NCBI GenBank assembly: GCA_026545765.1
Contig: CM048840.1
Span: 55,366,580 to 55,430,579 of the forward strand
Origin: Plantago major
Taxonomy: Eukaryota; Streptophyta; Magnoliopsida; Lamiales; Plantaginaceae
Direction: 5' to 3'
Length of the DNA stretch: 64,000 bases
The notes under the pieces were generated by a model, which was not told where the DNA came from, did not search any database, and worked only from the letters and a program-made list of their open reading frames with translations. The position numbers and the translations under genes are program-made. Position 1 is the stretch's first letter; each line of letters opens with the position of its first letter. This document shows, piece after piece, positions 1 to 11,640 of the stretch.

Positions 1-549
1 GAGGAGATCCCAGCCCCCAAGGTAACTTAAAAAGTAACCAAGGCCAAGGAAAAGAGGACCAAAAGGTCCAAGGTTGCTGAGAAAGCAACTAGCTCAAAGA
101 TTAATGAGCAAGAACCTATAGCAAAGGTTGTTAGTGCCAACACACCATCAGGGAAAGTCACGTATAAACAACTTTAAGAAGCCCTGATGAGTGGTGGCCT
201 AGTGTTGGTAGATGCTGATGTCAACACCACACTTAAAAATCTGGAAGAGCTCTCAAATACTCAAACTTCTGCTTCCAGACAACCACAACAACCACAACCA
301 CAACAACCACAACTGGTTGATGAAATTGTCAACAAACTCCATTTCGACATGCCAGCAATGCAATATGTTGAAGAAAATCCCGCAAATGAGGAGGTTCCCC
401 AACTCCTAGAGAGGGATCAAACTTAGACACCTGCTTAGAATGATCAAACAGGGGAGGCAACTGAGTTAGTCACTTAGGAAAGTTCTGAAGTACCTGAAAC
501 TTCAAACAAAGAAGCTGAAATGGAACAACAAGACCAAAGCATAGAAGGG
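1..549 (+). pseudogene. E2 accessory gene, middle part (5' fragment)
   Basis: This is the plus-strand part of the SIRE-type accessory gene of element E2, cut at 549 by insertion of E1; it continues at 14965. One frame (codons starting at position 1) reads through a lysine-rich basic linker (about 1-180), a Gln/Pro repeat (about 280-320) and the motif EENPANEEVPQL (about 370-405), which is shared with E1 (about 5880) and E3 (about 33120). The frame is broken by in-frame stops at 28, 175, 424, 436 and 475, so this copy is dead. The ATG at 187 is internal and not a true start. The first, globular domain lies outside the window to the left. The function is unknown. The assignment rests on homology with the other two copies in the window. 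Confidence 0.8.
545..549. repeat. Target site duplication of E1, left copy (AAGGG)
   Basis: Five bases, AAGGG, directly precede the TGTTGG end of the E1 left LTR. They recur directly after the E1 right LTR at 14960-14964. A 5-bp duplication is the expected signature of Ty1/copia integrase. Confidence 0.93.
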
Positions 550-1977
550 TGTTGGTCCAGATAACGGCAAAGTAAAAGACTAGAGGGGGGGGGGGGTGAA
601 TAGTCTTTTAACACTTTTGTCGATAAACACAGTTTGTCAGAAACCTGGGGGTTTCTGATACTTAAATTCAGAGCGCGGAAGACTTTAAGATAGGTAAGTG
701 CAGAAACAATAAGTATGTGTGTGTGCTTTGCTGAAATGTAAATACAGAATGGTAAATGACACAGCAAATATAGTGGTATCTGGAGGTGGCGTAATCCTCC
801 AACTAATCCACTTCGGTCTTTCTGAGACCTAGAATTCACTAGAACAGATAATTGAGTTCACCTTACAATAATCCTATTCTAAGATTCCTAAACAAATGGT
901 TCCCCAACCAAATGTTTCCCCTGAGTTATTCCCCAGCTCCTAGAGCTAAGTACTTCCTCTACTCAGATAACCTTGGAGTTATTCCTTGATTTTCCAAATC
1001 AAGTACTTCCTCTACTCCACGCCTTGATGGTGTTGGTTATAAGGTTTGTCAGAGAGGCTTCTCGTATAACTTTTCAGTTATGTTTTCAAAGATCCTAATA
1101 GAACAAGACTACTTAATACACTTGTTCAGTGGATGGCAGTCTGCTCTTTACTGACCCAAGTAATTGATGTCCGTTCTGGAGAATGAGCTTCAGAAAGGGT
1201 ATCTGATAGTTCAACTCTTTTACGAATAACAATCTCTTGTTAAGGTTCAGGACAACTTAGAACTACTAGTGATTCTTCGAGCAACAGAAAGCTTTCAGAA
1301 AGGGTAGTAGAGTGCTTGAGAGAATACTTTGCTTGATGGTAAGATTGCAAGATAGAGCGTTCTAAGGTATGTATTTCTCAGCATCTAAGTGTGTGATATA
1401 TATAGATGAATTTGAGAGTTGTTGGAATGATATCCGTTAGACACAATTCAAATTCAGTCCATACTTATCTTGAAATGAGTACTCAGAAGTCCTTGTCTCA
1501 TGTCTCAGAGGAGATTTGTGCTTTGACTTTTTCCGATGCAATTAATGCACTTGTACTATTTCTTGTCCTGTAGTCTTCAACGGATACATGAGCATTTCTG
1601 ATGGCTTGCATGCTCCATACTCATGATGTCATGTGTCCAGAATCATATTTCAAAAGTAAGTAAATACACTTAAGAAAGTATTAAGGACATAGTCTTTCTT
1701 GAGTTAGACTAAACCTTGATATCTTCATAAATCTTGTGCAATCTTCAGTCTTCTAATCTTCAGAAAAGCTCCATTGCTAGGATTGATCTTCATGGTCTTC
1801 TGTAAATAAAAATTACACTCAGAGACCTATAATCCTAATACAAGATTTACTAGACTAATCATACTCGGTGATTTCCTCTTTTACAATGTTCAAGTGAACC
1901 AAGAGTACTTAATCACCTTTCGGGCTAAGATAAGAACATGTGATGAGTGATCAAAATACTAACAGATATTCCTAACA
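550..1977 (-). repeat. E1 3' LTR
   Basis: 1,428 bp, read on the minus strand from TGTTAGGAATATCTG (1977) to GGACCAACA (550), with TG...CA ends. It pairs with 13531-14959. It has a TATATATA box at about 1397-1404 and, close to the U5 end, a run of C on the minus strand (G on plus, about 585-596), a feature seen in every SIRE-type LTR here. Confidence 0.95.
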
Positions 1978-1992
1978 AATTTCCCCCTTTTT
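1978..1992 (-). promoter_or_regulatory. E1 polypurine tract
   Basis: On the minus strand, AAAAAGGGGGAAATT lies directly before the 3' LTR. This is the expected plus-strand DNA primer site. E2 has a matching tract at 18670-18685. The bases from 1993 to 2409 hold the 3' untranslated part of the element, and I see no gene there. Confidence 0.85.
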
Positions 1993-2409
1993 GATCAGTC
2001 ATCCATGACTATCTTTTAAGTCCTATTACAAATTTGTAATCCTGGAAGAGAAAACAATCCACCACTTAATCATTTCAAATGATATTCAATTTTAGTTGAA
2101 TTAAGTGCAAAAAGTAAACATCAACCAAATCACAAGAAGTGATCTTTGCTGATAAGTTGTCATCTATTAGAATGTATTTGAGAGTATGATCTTCAGATAG
2201 GTACAGTTTACAGAATAAGATGCAACTCTCACAAATAGAGAAATTCAGAAACAATCAGCAAGATTACAAAAATTAACACAACATACTAAGTAAATTAGAA
2301 CAAAGGAGAATCCAAGCTCTAAGAGAATATTCTAATGTTACTAGTCTTCAAGTCTTCAGAAATGCAACTTGGGTTCAGATACCTCAAGTTCTTCAGCATC
2401 CTTTCTGGA

Positions 2410-5400
2410 TCAGTTGACATAATCATCCACTTTTCTGCATTCTTGGACATAGTCATAAAGAATCCTTCTGACAGAGAGCTCTATCTTTCTGGATAAGTCA
2501 CATATTTCATGGTAACTCTTGCCAAGCTTGTGATTCTTCCGCAGAAAATGTTTGACCCAGAAGTACTTTCCCCAGACCCAGGCAAGGTCTACTTGTAGCT
2601 GAGATAGGTTGAAATACTTGTATATTTCTTCCAGATAGTGTATATCATCTAGGTATTCATCCAATGTCATATAGAATGACTCATAGGTTGAAACACCTAG
2701 TTTGTTCTTCCTGCTGTAGCTACCATCCTGTTTTCTTACCTTGTGTACATCATCAGGCTTTGGGTAAGGACAGGCAAAAGAAAGATCCATCTTTCTGGCT
2801 TCATTCCTCTTTTCTACTTCAAAGTTTAGCCAGACATGAAGGTGCTCAGGTTTTAGCAATTCTGGCTTGCCTTCTCTCCATTTCAGGATCTGATTGAGGA
2901 TGGGAGTTGGAAACTTATCATTGATAAGTAGATATTTTAGTTCCAGAATCCAATACCCTCTCTTGTTCAGAATGCACCTATATGAAGACTCTTCATTACT
3001 GGTCTTCATATACTCAATGTGGGCATTAGTTGGCCTTTCTTGATGAGTTTATCTGTTTACTCTGCCAAACTGGGAATCCCTTCTTGCTTTTCTATTAGGT
3101 GGCCTTCTGTTAGGAGATCCTCTAACCCTTTCTTCCTGCCTTGGGGCTGTGCTGGTGAATGTTCCTTGTAATGACTTGGTATATCCAGAAGGAGTTCTGG
3201 CTGCCAAAGGCCTTGCTGCCAGAGGAGGTTGTGAAGTAGTTGCTTCTCTCCTTTTCTTGTGAAGTGGATGTTCATCTGTATCAGATTCATCCTCATCATC
3301 ATTGAAGTTTAAAGTTGGAGACTTGCAGCTTTCTTGACCTCTTACTTCTCCTTCTTCCTTTTCTTCTTCTTCTTCATAAGTCTTCTTCTCTTCTGAGATT
3401 CTAAGGGACTTGGCTCCCCTAGTTATCAAACTTCTCAGCCTTCTGGATGGTTGATCTAGAACAACTTCTTCAGCAAGGGTGTCTCCAGTGGTGTCTTTAA
3501 TGACAAGTTCTCTTCAAGCGGCCTTAGGATGGCGTTGGCTTGCAGGACAGCATGGCTGGCTTCATTCAATGCTGCATTAGCATTGTTACAATCCTCATCC
3601 CTGACCAACCCTAGATCTTTCTGAGAGAGAGCTATGCTGGTTGCTCTATTGAGTAAAGCAGCAGCCAGTGGCTTCATCTCTTCTAGGACGGATTTTAGCA
3701 CTTCTGTGTCTTGGGCAACTAGTGTCTCTCTGAGTTCCAAAAAGATACTGTTCCTTGCACGGTGCTCTTCACTTCTTGAACTACCTGGTGCAGAGAAGAT
3801 ATGAGGAGAAAGTAGGGCTCTCTTTTGCTGAGTGATAAGTCTCTCATCTTCTTCTGCAGTAACCAAGTTGTGGTTTTCTTCAGCATCACTCTCATAATCC
3901 TTCTCTGGGATTGTTTGCAAGTTGGCTAACATCTTTTGTTTGCCTTGGAGTATGCTGGCCTTCTGAGAGAATGTAGAAGGTCTTTCTGATGCAGCCTCAG
4001 CATCGTGCTCTTCATCATCATTGTCATCCATGGCATCTATCTCAGCAGCTGTGACAGCAATGGCATTCTTCAGATTTCTTTGCTCATCTAGGAGTGCCAA
4101 TTCCTTGGCATTAGCTTCTTTGAGCTTTTTGAGTTTGGCCTCCTTTTCATCAACAAGAGCTTGACACTCAATGATGATTCTCTTTTCTTCTTCCAACACC
4201 TTTCTGAGTTGTTCAATCCTGAACTCAGCGGCTGAAATTTCTTCTATGGCATCATTGTTCTCAGCCTGATGGATATCTTGATGAGACTTGGGAGGTGATG
4301 ATGATGGGGCTTTCTGAGCATTTGAAGGAGTAGCCTTTTCTCCACTTCCTTTGCTAGCTTTCTGAATCCCGCCTTGTCCAGGTTGGGGATCATCATTCTG
4401 ATCATCATCATCATCACTCTTGTTCTTTGCTTCTTGGTTTGGATGCTCAGAGGGAGGTTCTTGATAATCATTTTCGTCCATCTCCTCGTCATCTTCTGAA
4501 ACCAGGTTGATCACATTTGGGAATGTAATCATCCTTCCATTAACTTCTTCTTGTTCAGCAGGATAAGTAGTGAGCTTGCTGGGCAAGGCAGGATGGGTAA
4601 CCATCTGCTCTTGGGTATGAGCATCCGCAGACTTGAAATCTGCTATAAGTCTTTGTGCTACTTCAGGAATGAAGTCTTCATGCATCAGAGTGGCAAATGA
4701 GTAGGACTCTATTGGGAACAATGCATGGATATAATCTTCCAGATTGAAGGCGATTGCTCTCTTTTCTGGGACGTTGATTACTCTGGCTAATTCAGAAAGG
4801 TCAGCCTTTCTGAGTTTCTGCCATTGTCTGAAGCACTTGAGATGTTTCTTTAAAGTGTGCTTCTGGAAAGCCTTGAATAAATCAACTGGCACTAGACTTT
4901 GAGCCTGAAAGAAAGGGATCAAGTTAGTTTTGGTCAAACCACTTGTGTTAGTATCTGTGTGCAAAAGTAAGCTTTCTGAGCATACCTGTGTAGAAACACT
5001 AGGCTCATCTGCTTGGACTTCTGCTTGTTTGGTCTCAGAGACCACAAATACCTTGTTGTGAGGAGAAGTCTGATCCTCATCAACCTTTCTTTCTGCTTGA
5101 ACCTGAGAATTAAAATCAATTATGGTTTCAGAAACTTGTTTAGCAGAGAAAGATAGATAGAAATATGCTTTTTGAGGCTTCACTTCTGCAGATACTGCTC
5201 ATTCAGCAGTTTTAGTTTCCTTTGGAGGAGATAACACAACTGTTTCTCCATCCAATTGTTCTTCTGACTGAGCCTGTAAGAACAAACATAAAAGATTTAG
5301 TAGTGGATTTTCCCGAGCATTCTTGAAGGAGACTATTACTGATTACTTACCTTCTCAGCAGAAGGCTCAGTAAATGCTTCCTCAGAGAGCTTTTCAGCCT

Positions 5401-7336
5401 CTGGAATCTCTTGGTTTTAGGGTGTTAGTTCCACCACCACTACTTCCTCAGTTGGAGCCTAAGAAGAGACATTAAGAATATGAGAACATAATATAAGAGC
5501 ATCTTTAGTTAGTTATTTATTGTTCAGAGATAACTTTACTACCTGTGGAACAGGCTCCTCTTGATGTTCTGAGGTTGGAGGAACCTCTTCTTGATTCAAA
5601 GGGGTGGAGAAGTTTTCTTCCCCCTGAAAGATTGCCTCTAAATTGGCCTGTAACAAACAAAGCTTATGAATAGCTGGTTAACATATACCTATGTTCACAA
5701 GTTACATACAAACCATCTTTGTTACCAGAATAGAGTCAGGCTGATCATTGATCTCTTGGACTTGTGGTGATTTTACAGTCTCTCTGTGCTCATTGTTGTT
5801 CTCCTCTGCAGTATCATTCTGAGTCTCCATCTCAGTTTGATCCCTTTCTGAGAGTTGAGCTTTCTCAGAAGGTTGAGGAACCTGTGTTAAAACAGGATTT
5901 TCTTCAGTAACATTAAGTGCTGGCATTTTGAATGTGGAAGCAATGTCAACATCTTCCAGCATTCTGTCTTCCTCACCCAGGCCTTCTTCTTCTTGCTGGG
6001 CAGAGGGGCTCTTGTCTCTCTGAAGAGCTGAGCTTCATGCTCCTCCATGGGTCTCATACTTGAATCTTTTGAGTACTTTTGCAAGTACTTCATCATCCTC
6101 AGAATCACTATTCTGTGTTGGTGCAGACCCATCTATGATATTTCTATCATCTCTGGAGAGTTCTGGAGCAGTCTGATTCAGGATTCTTGGGGCATTCTGG
6201 AGTTTCCTTTCTGGGCGTCCAACATCTTCTGAGACCTTGTCTCCAGAAGGTTGTGCCTCTTGTATTCTTAAGCACTTGGAGTCTCTTTTGCTTTGAGTCC
6301 TCTTTCTCTTGGGAACTGGTGGTTTGGCTTGAGCTTGCTCAGAGACCTCCTCACCTTGCTGTGCAGTTTCTTCTTCTTCTGCCTTTCTGAGTGCGTTCTC
6401 AGCAACAAGTTTCTCCTTTTCTTCAAAGGAGTGTCTGAAAAGGGAGTTGGTGACTGGGATTTCTTGTTTCTCTCTGAGAGTGATCCCCATTGTTTCCATA
6501 ATGTAACAGATTCTGAGACCAAAGTGCATATTGGCCTTTGGCTCAGCAAGGCCATTGATGATTTTGGGCTCAAATTCCTCAATATGTCTAAGGAATTTGT
6601 TGAAGGCGTACTTCCCCCAATTGAAGTGGGTTTCCTGCCCTTCATGCTTCTTGTTCAGAAGATGCATCATCATCCATCTCTCCATGCTTATCTGGTCTAC
6701 TCCACCTTTGTTGCCATCAAAGCAACGGACCAGAATAAGAGCTAAAGTACTCCAGTGTTTCTGGAGATGACTAGTTCTGATGGCTTTCAGAACAAAGTTT
6801 CCTGGGCAACCCTTTGCATTTTCTAACTGGATTGCTTCAAATAGCTCTTTTACGCCTTGAATCATGGAAGCGTCCTTGATGTTGATGTCTTCAAATGTTC
6901 CTCGATTTTTCAATCGGAATATCTTGCAGAAAATCTTGCAGTCTAGAACAATTTCTTGTCCTTGGACTTCAGTCTGCATGTATTTCTCTTCTTCATCATT
7001 CACAACCTTTGTGAAGATTTTGGAGTTGTTGTAGAACTCCAGTACATCCAGTGTGGATAGTCCACTGGGTGCAGCAGATAGAAGCTTGTAGATATGGGAA
7101 TTCTTCAGCATCCCCAATATCAGTTTCATTTCTGGTCTTGAAGGTATAACTGCTGGTACATACCTCTTCACCAGAAAAGCTCCTCAATTCATTTTGTGGT
7201 TAGGGTTCCAGTCCGATGGAGTGAACTTTCCCAGAAGGCATTTATTCAACACCTTAAGTTCCTTTCCTCCTTGCTTTTCAGTCGGAGTAGATGATACGGC
7301 CTTAGGGTTCTTGGTGGTCATCTTCTTGGGTGCCAT
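2410..7336 (-). pseudogene. E1 accessory gene (multi-exon, about 1,500 codons)
   Basis: A minus-strand gene between RNase H and the 3' LTR. It starts at the ATG at 7334-7336 (MAPKK), with a matching start in E3. Exon 1 (7336-5726, 537 codons) holds a globular domain with GGVDQISMERW and FNWGKYAFNKF motifs, a basic KRKRTQSKRDSK stretch and the EENP motif. Four tiny exons follow (5543-5647, 5351-5458, 5178-5273, 4986-5102). The last exon (4904-2410) has a KAHTLPKHLKCF-like helical domain, an acidic region, a coiled coil (about 4030-4230), a basic Arg-rich segment and a C-terminal domain with GYWILELK and PKPDDVHK. Stops lie at 7184, 6035, within exons 3 and 4 and at 3049, and there is a frameshift near 3475. 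No signal peptide or membrane helix is evident. The function is unknown. The N-terminal domain resembles what databases call a putative plant transposon protein. Confidence 0.85.
4905..5725 (-). other. Exon-intron module array of the E1 accessory gene
   Basis: Five introns: 5648-5725 (78 nt), 5459-5542 (84), 5274-5350 (77), 5103-5177 (75) and 4905-4985 (81). They separate exons of 105, 108, 96 and 117 nt, each a multiple of three with phase-0 borders. Four introns have GT...AG ends (for example GTAAGT...TTACAG). The intron at 5103-5177 has a normal acceptor, but its donor GT is replaced by CC after the conserved GTGAAG. Exons typically begin with GCT or GTT and end in AAG or CAG. The borders were set by comparison with E2 and E3, where exon sequence aligns and intron sequence does not. 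Confidence 0.85.
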
Positions 7337-7536
7337 CTCTTATATAGAGTTTTGAGTGAGTGTTTTTCAGATGAATTTTGCACAATTAATCGAGATTAGT
7401 CTATCTTTTCAGAAGACTAAGCACAAGAAGTTGAGTTTGCAGAGGGGGATTTGCAGAAATCTTGAGAGATTTTGCTGTTTTGATGCAAGTTTGAAATTTC
7501 GAAATTGGTAAAAGTGTTTGTCTTTTGCCCAAATCC

Positions 7537-7546
7537 TATATATATA
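7537..7546 (-). promoter_or_regulatory. Candidate internal promoter (TATA box) of the E1 accessory gene
   Basis: The minus strand reads GCTATATATATAGG about 205 bp upstream of the accessory ATG at 7336. E3 has GCTATATAAAC at the same distance from its ATG (34702-34709), and both are followed by a TTTGG(C) motif. Conservation of position in two diverged copies suggests a Pol II promoter for the accessory gene rather than readthrough from the LTR. There is no expression evidence. Confidence 0.6.
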
Positions 7547-8268
7547 GCAGACAAAATGTACATAGATACAACATACATACAACTGAATATGAATGCGTGT
7601 CTTTGTATCTGCATAGGCATGGTACGTCCTTTGTACTTCATTAAATGCGTAGTGGGCCATGTCTGCATTTCTCAACAGACATTACTTGCTTTGTTTTAAT
7701 CTCAACCATTGAGATCAAACGTTTATTCATCAAGGGCTTATATTGAATATCTTGTAATGATATCAATCAAAAAATGGTATTGTGCCGACTTGATGGATTT
7801 TTAACAAGTTATATCCATTATGTCACTTAGTAAAGAGTAAGAACACTCAATCGTTTGAACTTATCATTCTGAGTGTCAAGTCCTTATCTTTATATTGTTT
7901 ATCACAAAAATGGCAAAAATACGAGACATTGGACATGTTTGACTTTCAGAACTTATACTTTACGGGCTTTGTGTGTCTTTTCTCTTTATGACTAAATAGC
8001 TTTCTGAATTCAAGTGTCAGAAGCTTCAGTTGTTTGAATGTATTTGACCCACTCTCAGTAAGTAAGTTCTAGTCTTATTTACTTATTGAGTGTGTACCAA
8101 CCTTTGCTTTTCTGGATACCCGTTCCAGAAATGTTTTGCCTTTCTGAGTGTTGCTACTCAGAAATCTTTGCATCACTCCTTATCAACTTGGCTTTCTGAG
8201 AACATGTTCTCAGAGGCCTAATTCTTTTCTACCTCACTTACTCGGACTTTAGAGATTCAGGACATTTT
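7547..8268 (-). other. Spacer between the E1 RNase H stop and the accessory promoter
   Basis: About 720 bp with no convincing reading frame. It contains repeated short motifs such as TCAGAAA/TTTCTGA and ACTCAGAAA. The equivalent E3 segment (about 34710-35451) is similar in length and style. It probably holds the end of the pol transcript and the upstream control region of the accessory gene. Confidence 0.5.
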
Positions 8269-9720
8269 TCAGTCCTTAGGCATCTCCATTAATCCAAGAT
8301 TATGTCTTAAGGTCAAGAACCGGCTTTCTTGTAGGGGCTTGGTGAAAATATCTGCAAGTTGGTCTTCTGTGCCAATCTTGAGTATCTCTATATTGCTTTT
8401 CTCAACATGGTCTCTGATGAAGTGGTGTCTAACATCAATGTGCTTTGTTCTGGCATGGAACTTGGGGTTCTGTGTGATTGCAATAGAACTTGTGTTATCA
8501 CAGAAAATGGGAGTTTTCTCTTCATCGAGTCCATAGTCTCTGAGTTGTTGTTGAATCCACAGAATTTGTGTTGCACAACAACCAGCAGCAATATATTCAG
8601 CCTCTGTGGTAGAAGTTGCAATTGAGTTTTGCTTTTTGCTAAACCATGAGATAAGTCTAGTTCCCAGAAACTGACAAGTTCCTGAGGTGCTTTTCCTATC
8701 AAGCATTGATCCAACATAATCAGCATCTGAGTAACCAGCCAAACTCAATCTACTTTCTTTAGGATACCACAAACCTACATCTACTGTACCTTTCACATAC
8801 CTTAATATTTTCATAGCAATGTTGTAGTGTGATTGCATTGGATTTGTTTGAAATCTAGCACACACACCAACTGCATATTGAATATCAGGTCTGCTTGCAG
8901 TAAGGTAAAGTAGTGAACCTATCAATTTCCTATACTTGTGTTCATCAACACTCTTATCTAATTCAGTATAGGTCATCTTGGTTCCTATGCTCATAGGAAT
9001 CTTAGCATTCTTTTCAGAAGGCTTAAGATTGAACTTTGTGAGCATGTCTATTGCATACTTTGTCTGACTAATGAATATTCCATCATTGAGTTGCTTGACT
9101 TGCAATCCTAGGAAATAGTTCAATTCTCCCATCATGCTCATCTCAAACTTACTTTTCATGAGATTTCCAAAGTCATCACAAAGTTGCTTGTCCTAAGATC
9201 CAAATATAATGTCATCAACATATACTTGAACTAAGAGTAGTTTCCCATCATGATTTAAAGTAAATAAAGTTTTATCAACTTCACCTTTCTTGAAACCACT
9301 TTCCAGAAGGTGTTTGGCCAAAGTGTCATACCATGCTCTTGAGCTCAGAGTTCCAGTCCATATAGAGCTTTCTGTAGTTTATAGACCATTCTACTTTCTG
9401 AGGAAACTTCAAAGCCAGGTGGTTGTTCAACATAGACTTCCTCAGCATGTTCACCATTCAAGAATGCACTCTTGACATCCATTTGATAAACTTTAAAGTC
9501 TTTATGAAAGAGCGAAAAAGGAAAAGAGTCTTATTGCATACAATATGCAACTCATCAAAATGACTAAAAAAATCTAAACCTTGATCGGTAAAAATCCTTG
9601 CAACCAACCTTGCTTTGTTTACGGTTATTTCACAGATTCATTCATCTTGTTTAAAAACCCACTTAGTTCCAATCACAGATATTCCTTCTACAAATGGAAC
9701 TAGTTTCAGACTTTGTTTCT
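8269..9720 (-). pseudogene. E1 reverse transcriptase and RNase H (Ty1/copia)
   Basis: RT begins near 9720 (a VPFVEGISVIGTKWVF-like stretch), continues through [10 protein letters not shown] (about 9475) and reaches the catalytic YVDD at 9211-9222. A TAG at 9193-9195 and frameshifts near 9330 and 9520-9600 break the N-terminal half. From 9159 to 8269 the frame is open for 296 codons. It covers the RT C-terminus (MGELNYFLGLQV) and RNase H, with YSDADYVG (about 8730), STTEAEY (about 8600), CDNTSSI, KHIDVRHHFIRD and the C-terminal ADIFTKPL typical of plant copia elements. A homologous but split copy lies in E3. The motif set gives a firm copia identity, but the product cannot be made intact. Confidence 0.93.
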
Positions 9721-11320
9721 CTCAATGATCGACTCTTCTTGCATTGTAGAGATCCAGTCTTGGTCTCTTAATGCTTCTTCTACAGTTTTAGGTTCAATGT
9801 TTGAGATGAAACATCCAAAGAGAGAGTTAGCATTTTCAGCTATTGCTCTCCTTGTCCTAACACCTTGATTGATTGGTCCAATCACATCTTTTGCAGGATG
9901 ATCCTTGATCCATCTCATCATGGGTTTAGGGCTAGTAGGGTCAACATCTATGTGATCTGAATGTGAATCACTATGATTATGACTTGATACTTCTTGAAGA
10001 TCTGACATTTTGCACCTCGGAGGGGGTGAATGTCGACACTTGCTCATGTGAGAGCTTTACGGGACATGCACATCGGAGAGGTCATTTCCAGAGTTAGCTC
10101 TCTGATGAACATCTTCAGTTTCCATTTCTGGAATTCTCATAGGAAATTCTTCATCATGTCTGAGAATCATTTGGTTGTTACTAGGCATTTCATGCTTTTC
10201 TTCGTCAGAGTCATCCTCCCTTTCCACAATGATGGTTTTCCTTTCTGAGGGTTCTTCTACAGAATCCTTTATCATTAGTTCCTTGAACCTTCCTGAGAGT
10301 TCATTAGCAAGGGTTGTTTCTTCCTTCCTTCATAGAATACAACATGAACTGATTCTTCAATCTTCTTTGTTCTTTTGTTGTAAACTCTGTATGCTTTTCT
10401 ATTCATAGAATAACCAAGAAACACACCTTCATCTGTCTTTGGTTGAAATGTTCTTAGATACTCTTTTCCATTGTTAAGAACAAAACATCTACAACCAAAT
10501 ACTTTCAGATGTTTGATATTAGGGGGTCTACCAACCAAGAGTTCATATGGGGTCTTGTCATGGTGTTTGTTTATCAAACATCTGTTCTGAGTGTAGCATG
10601 TTGTGTTTACAGCCTCAACCCAATAAACTTCACTTATTTCAGTGTCAGCTAGCATTGTCCTTGCTGCTTCCTTAAGGGTTCTATTTTTCCTTTCTGCAAC
10701 ACCATTTTGTTGTGGTGTTCTCACAGAGGAAAGTTGGTGTTGTATACCTTTGCTGGTACAAAACTCCTTTATGTACTGGTTGACAAACTCAGTACCATGG
10801 TTTGTTCTAATTGCAGATACTTTGTCATTTTTCATGACTTCAAGCTTATTCATCAAATTTGGTATCTCCACCCTAGAATCAGATTTGTGCTTCAGAAAGA
10901 CAACCCAAGTGAATCTTGAGAAGTCATCTACAACAACCAGACCATACTTCTTTCCTGCTTAACTAGTTACGGATGATTCAAAAAGATCCATGTGTAATAG
11001 TTGCAGTGGTCTAACACTAGAGTGTCTGGTTTTGGTCTTGAAAGAGATCTTGGATTGTTTCCCCTTCTAACATGCAGAACAGATACCATCCTTTCTGAAA
11101 GATGTTTTGGGAAGACCAACCTGGCAAGTTTGTTCAGAGTTTTGAAATTCAAGTGACTCATTCTTTTGTGCCATAACCAGTGCTCTTCTGTGTGACCTGA
11201 TTGACTCACCATGAGACATTCTTCAGTTGTGGCAGATGCCCAATCGGCAACATAAAGACTACCTTTCCGCCGAGCAACCAAGTATGCCTTGCTGACTCGC
11301 CTATAAGTTTGCAATATTTT
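9721..11320 (-). pseudogene. E1 integrase with pre-integrase zinc domain and linker
   Basis: The HHCC-type pre-integrase segment (EEHWLWHKRMSHLNFKTL) lies at about 11150-11190. The core follows from about 11000 with HMDLFES (first Asp), DDFSRFTW, HGTEFVNQ and NGVAERKNRTLKEA (Glu) at 10690-10720, then the linker toward RT with FGCRCFVLNNGKEY and VFLGYS. The residue before HGTEF is Asn here but Asp in E3, so the second catalytic Asp of the DDE triad is lost. A stop near 10963 and several frameshifts (near 10060-10275 and 11050) add to the damage. Position upstream of RT marks Ty1/copia. Confidence 0.9.
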
Positions 11321-11640
11321 GCTTTGAATTTCAGTGAATCCTTATGCATAAGCGGCTCATGCTAAATAGATTATATTTCAAACCTTTAACATATGTCGTC
11401 GGTGATTGTTAATGATCCTAATTTGACGTTAGCGGATCGAGAGAGGATTTAATTCTCCTCCAAATCGATGTCCGGTCCGGTGTTGCAAGCTTTGTAGTTG
11501 ACAGATTTGCTTTGTCTCTGTCATGTGCTTTCCGCATCCACTATCAAATAGCCATTGAGCCTTAGTCCATGAGGCGTTACGCACAAACAGAAACAAGAGT
11601 TAGGTTCTTGCCTCGGAGATAGAACCACTTAGACTAAACA
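11321..11640 (-). pseudogene. E1 retroviral-type aspartic protease
   Basis: The minus strand around 11500-11580 encodes WLFDSGCGKHMT, the copia protease active site (D-S-G-C). It lies between gag and the pre-integrase region, as expected. Downstream it is frameshifted, and the intact E3 counterpart at 47641-48006 shows the full domain. Confidence 0.8.

Noticed and set aside
3456..5183. A single continuous 575-codon gene on the minus strand
   Set aside because: The frame runs open through two stretches that comparison with E2 and E3 identifies as introns (4905-4985 and 5103-5177). It is part of a larger spliced gene and its apparent start is inside an intron.
2410..7336. Calling the accessory gene an envelope gene
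   Set aside because: SIRE elements are often said to carry an env-like gene, but I see no signal peptide, membrane helix or glycoprotein features here. Basic, acidic and coiled-coil regions dominate.
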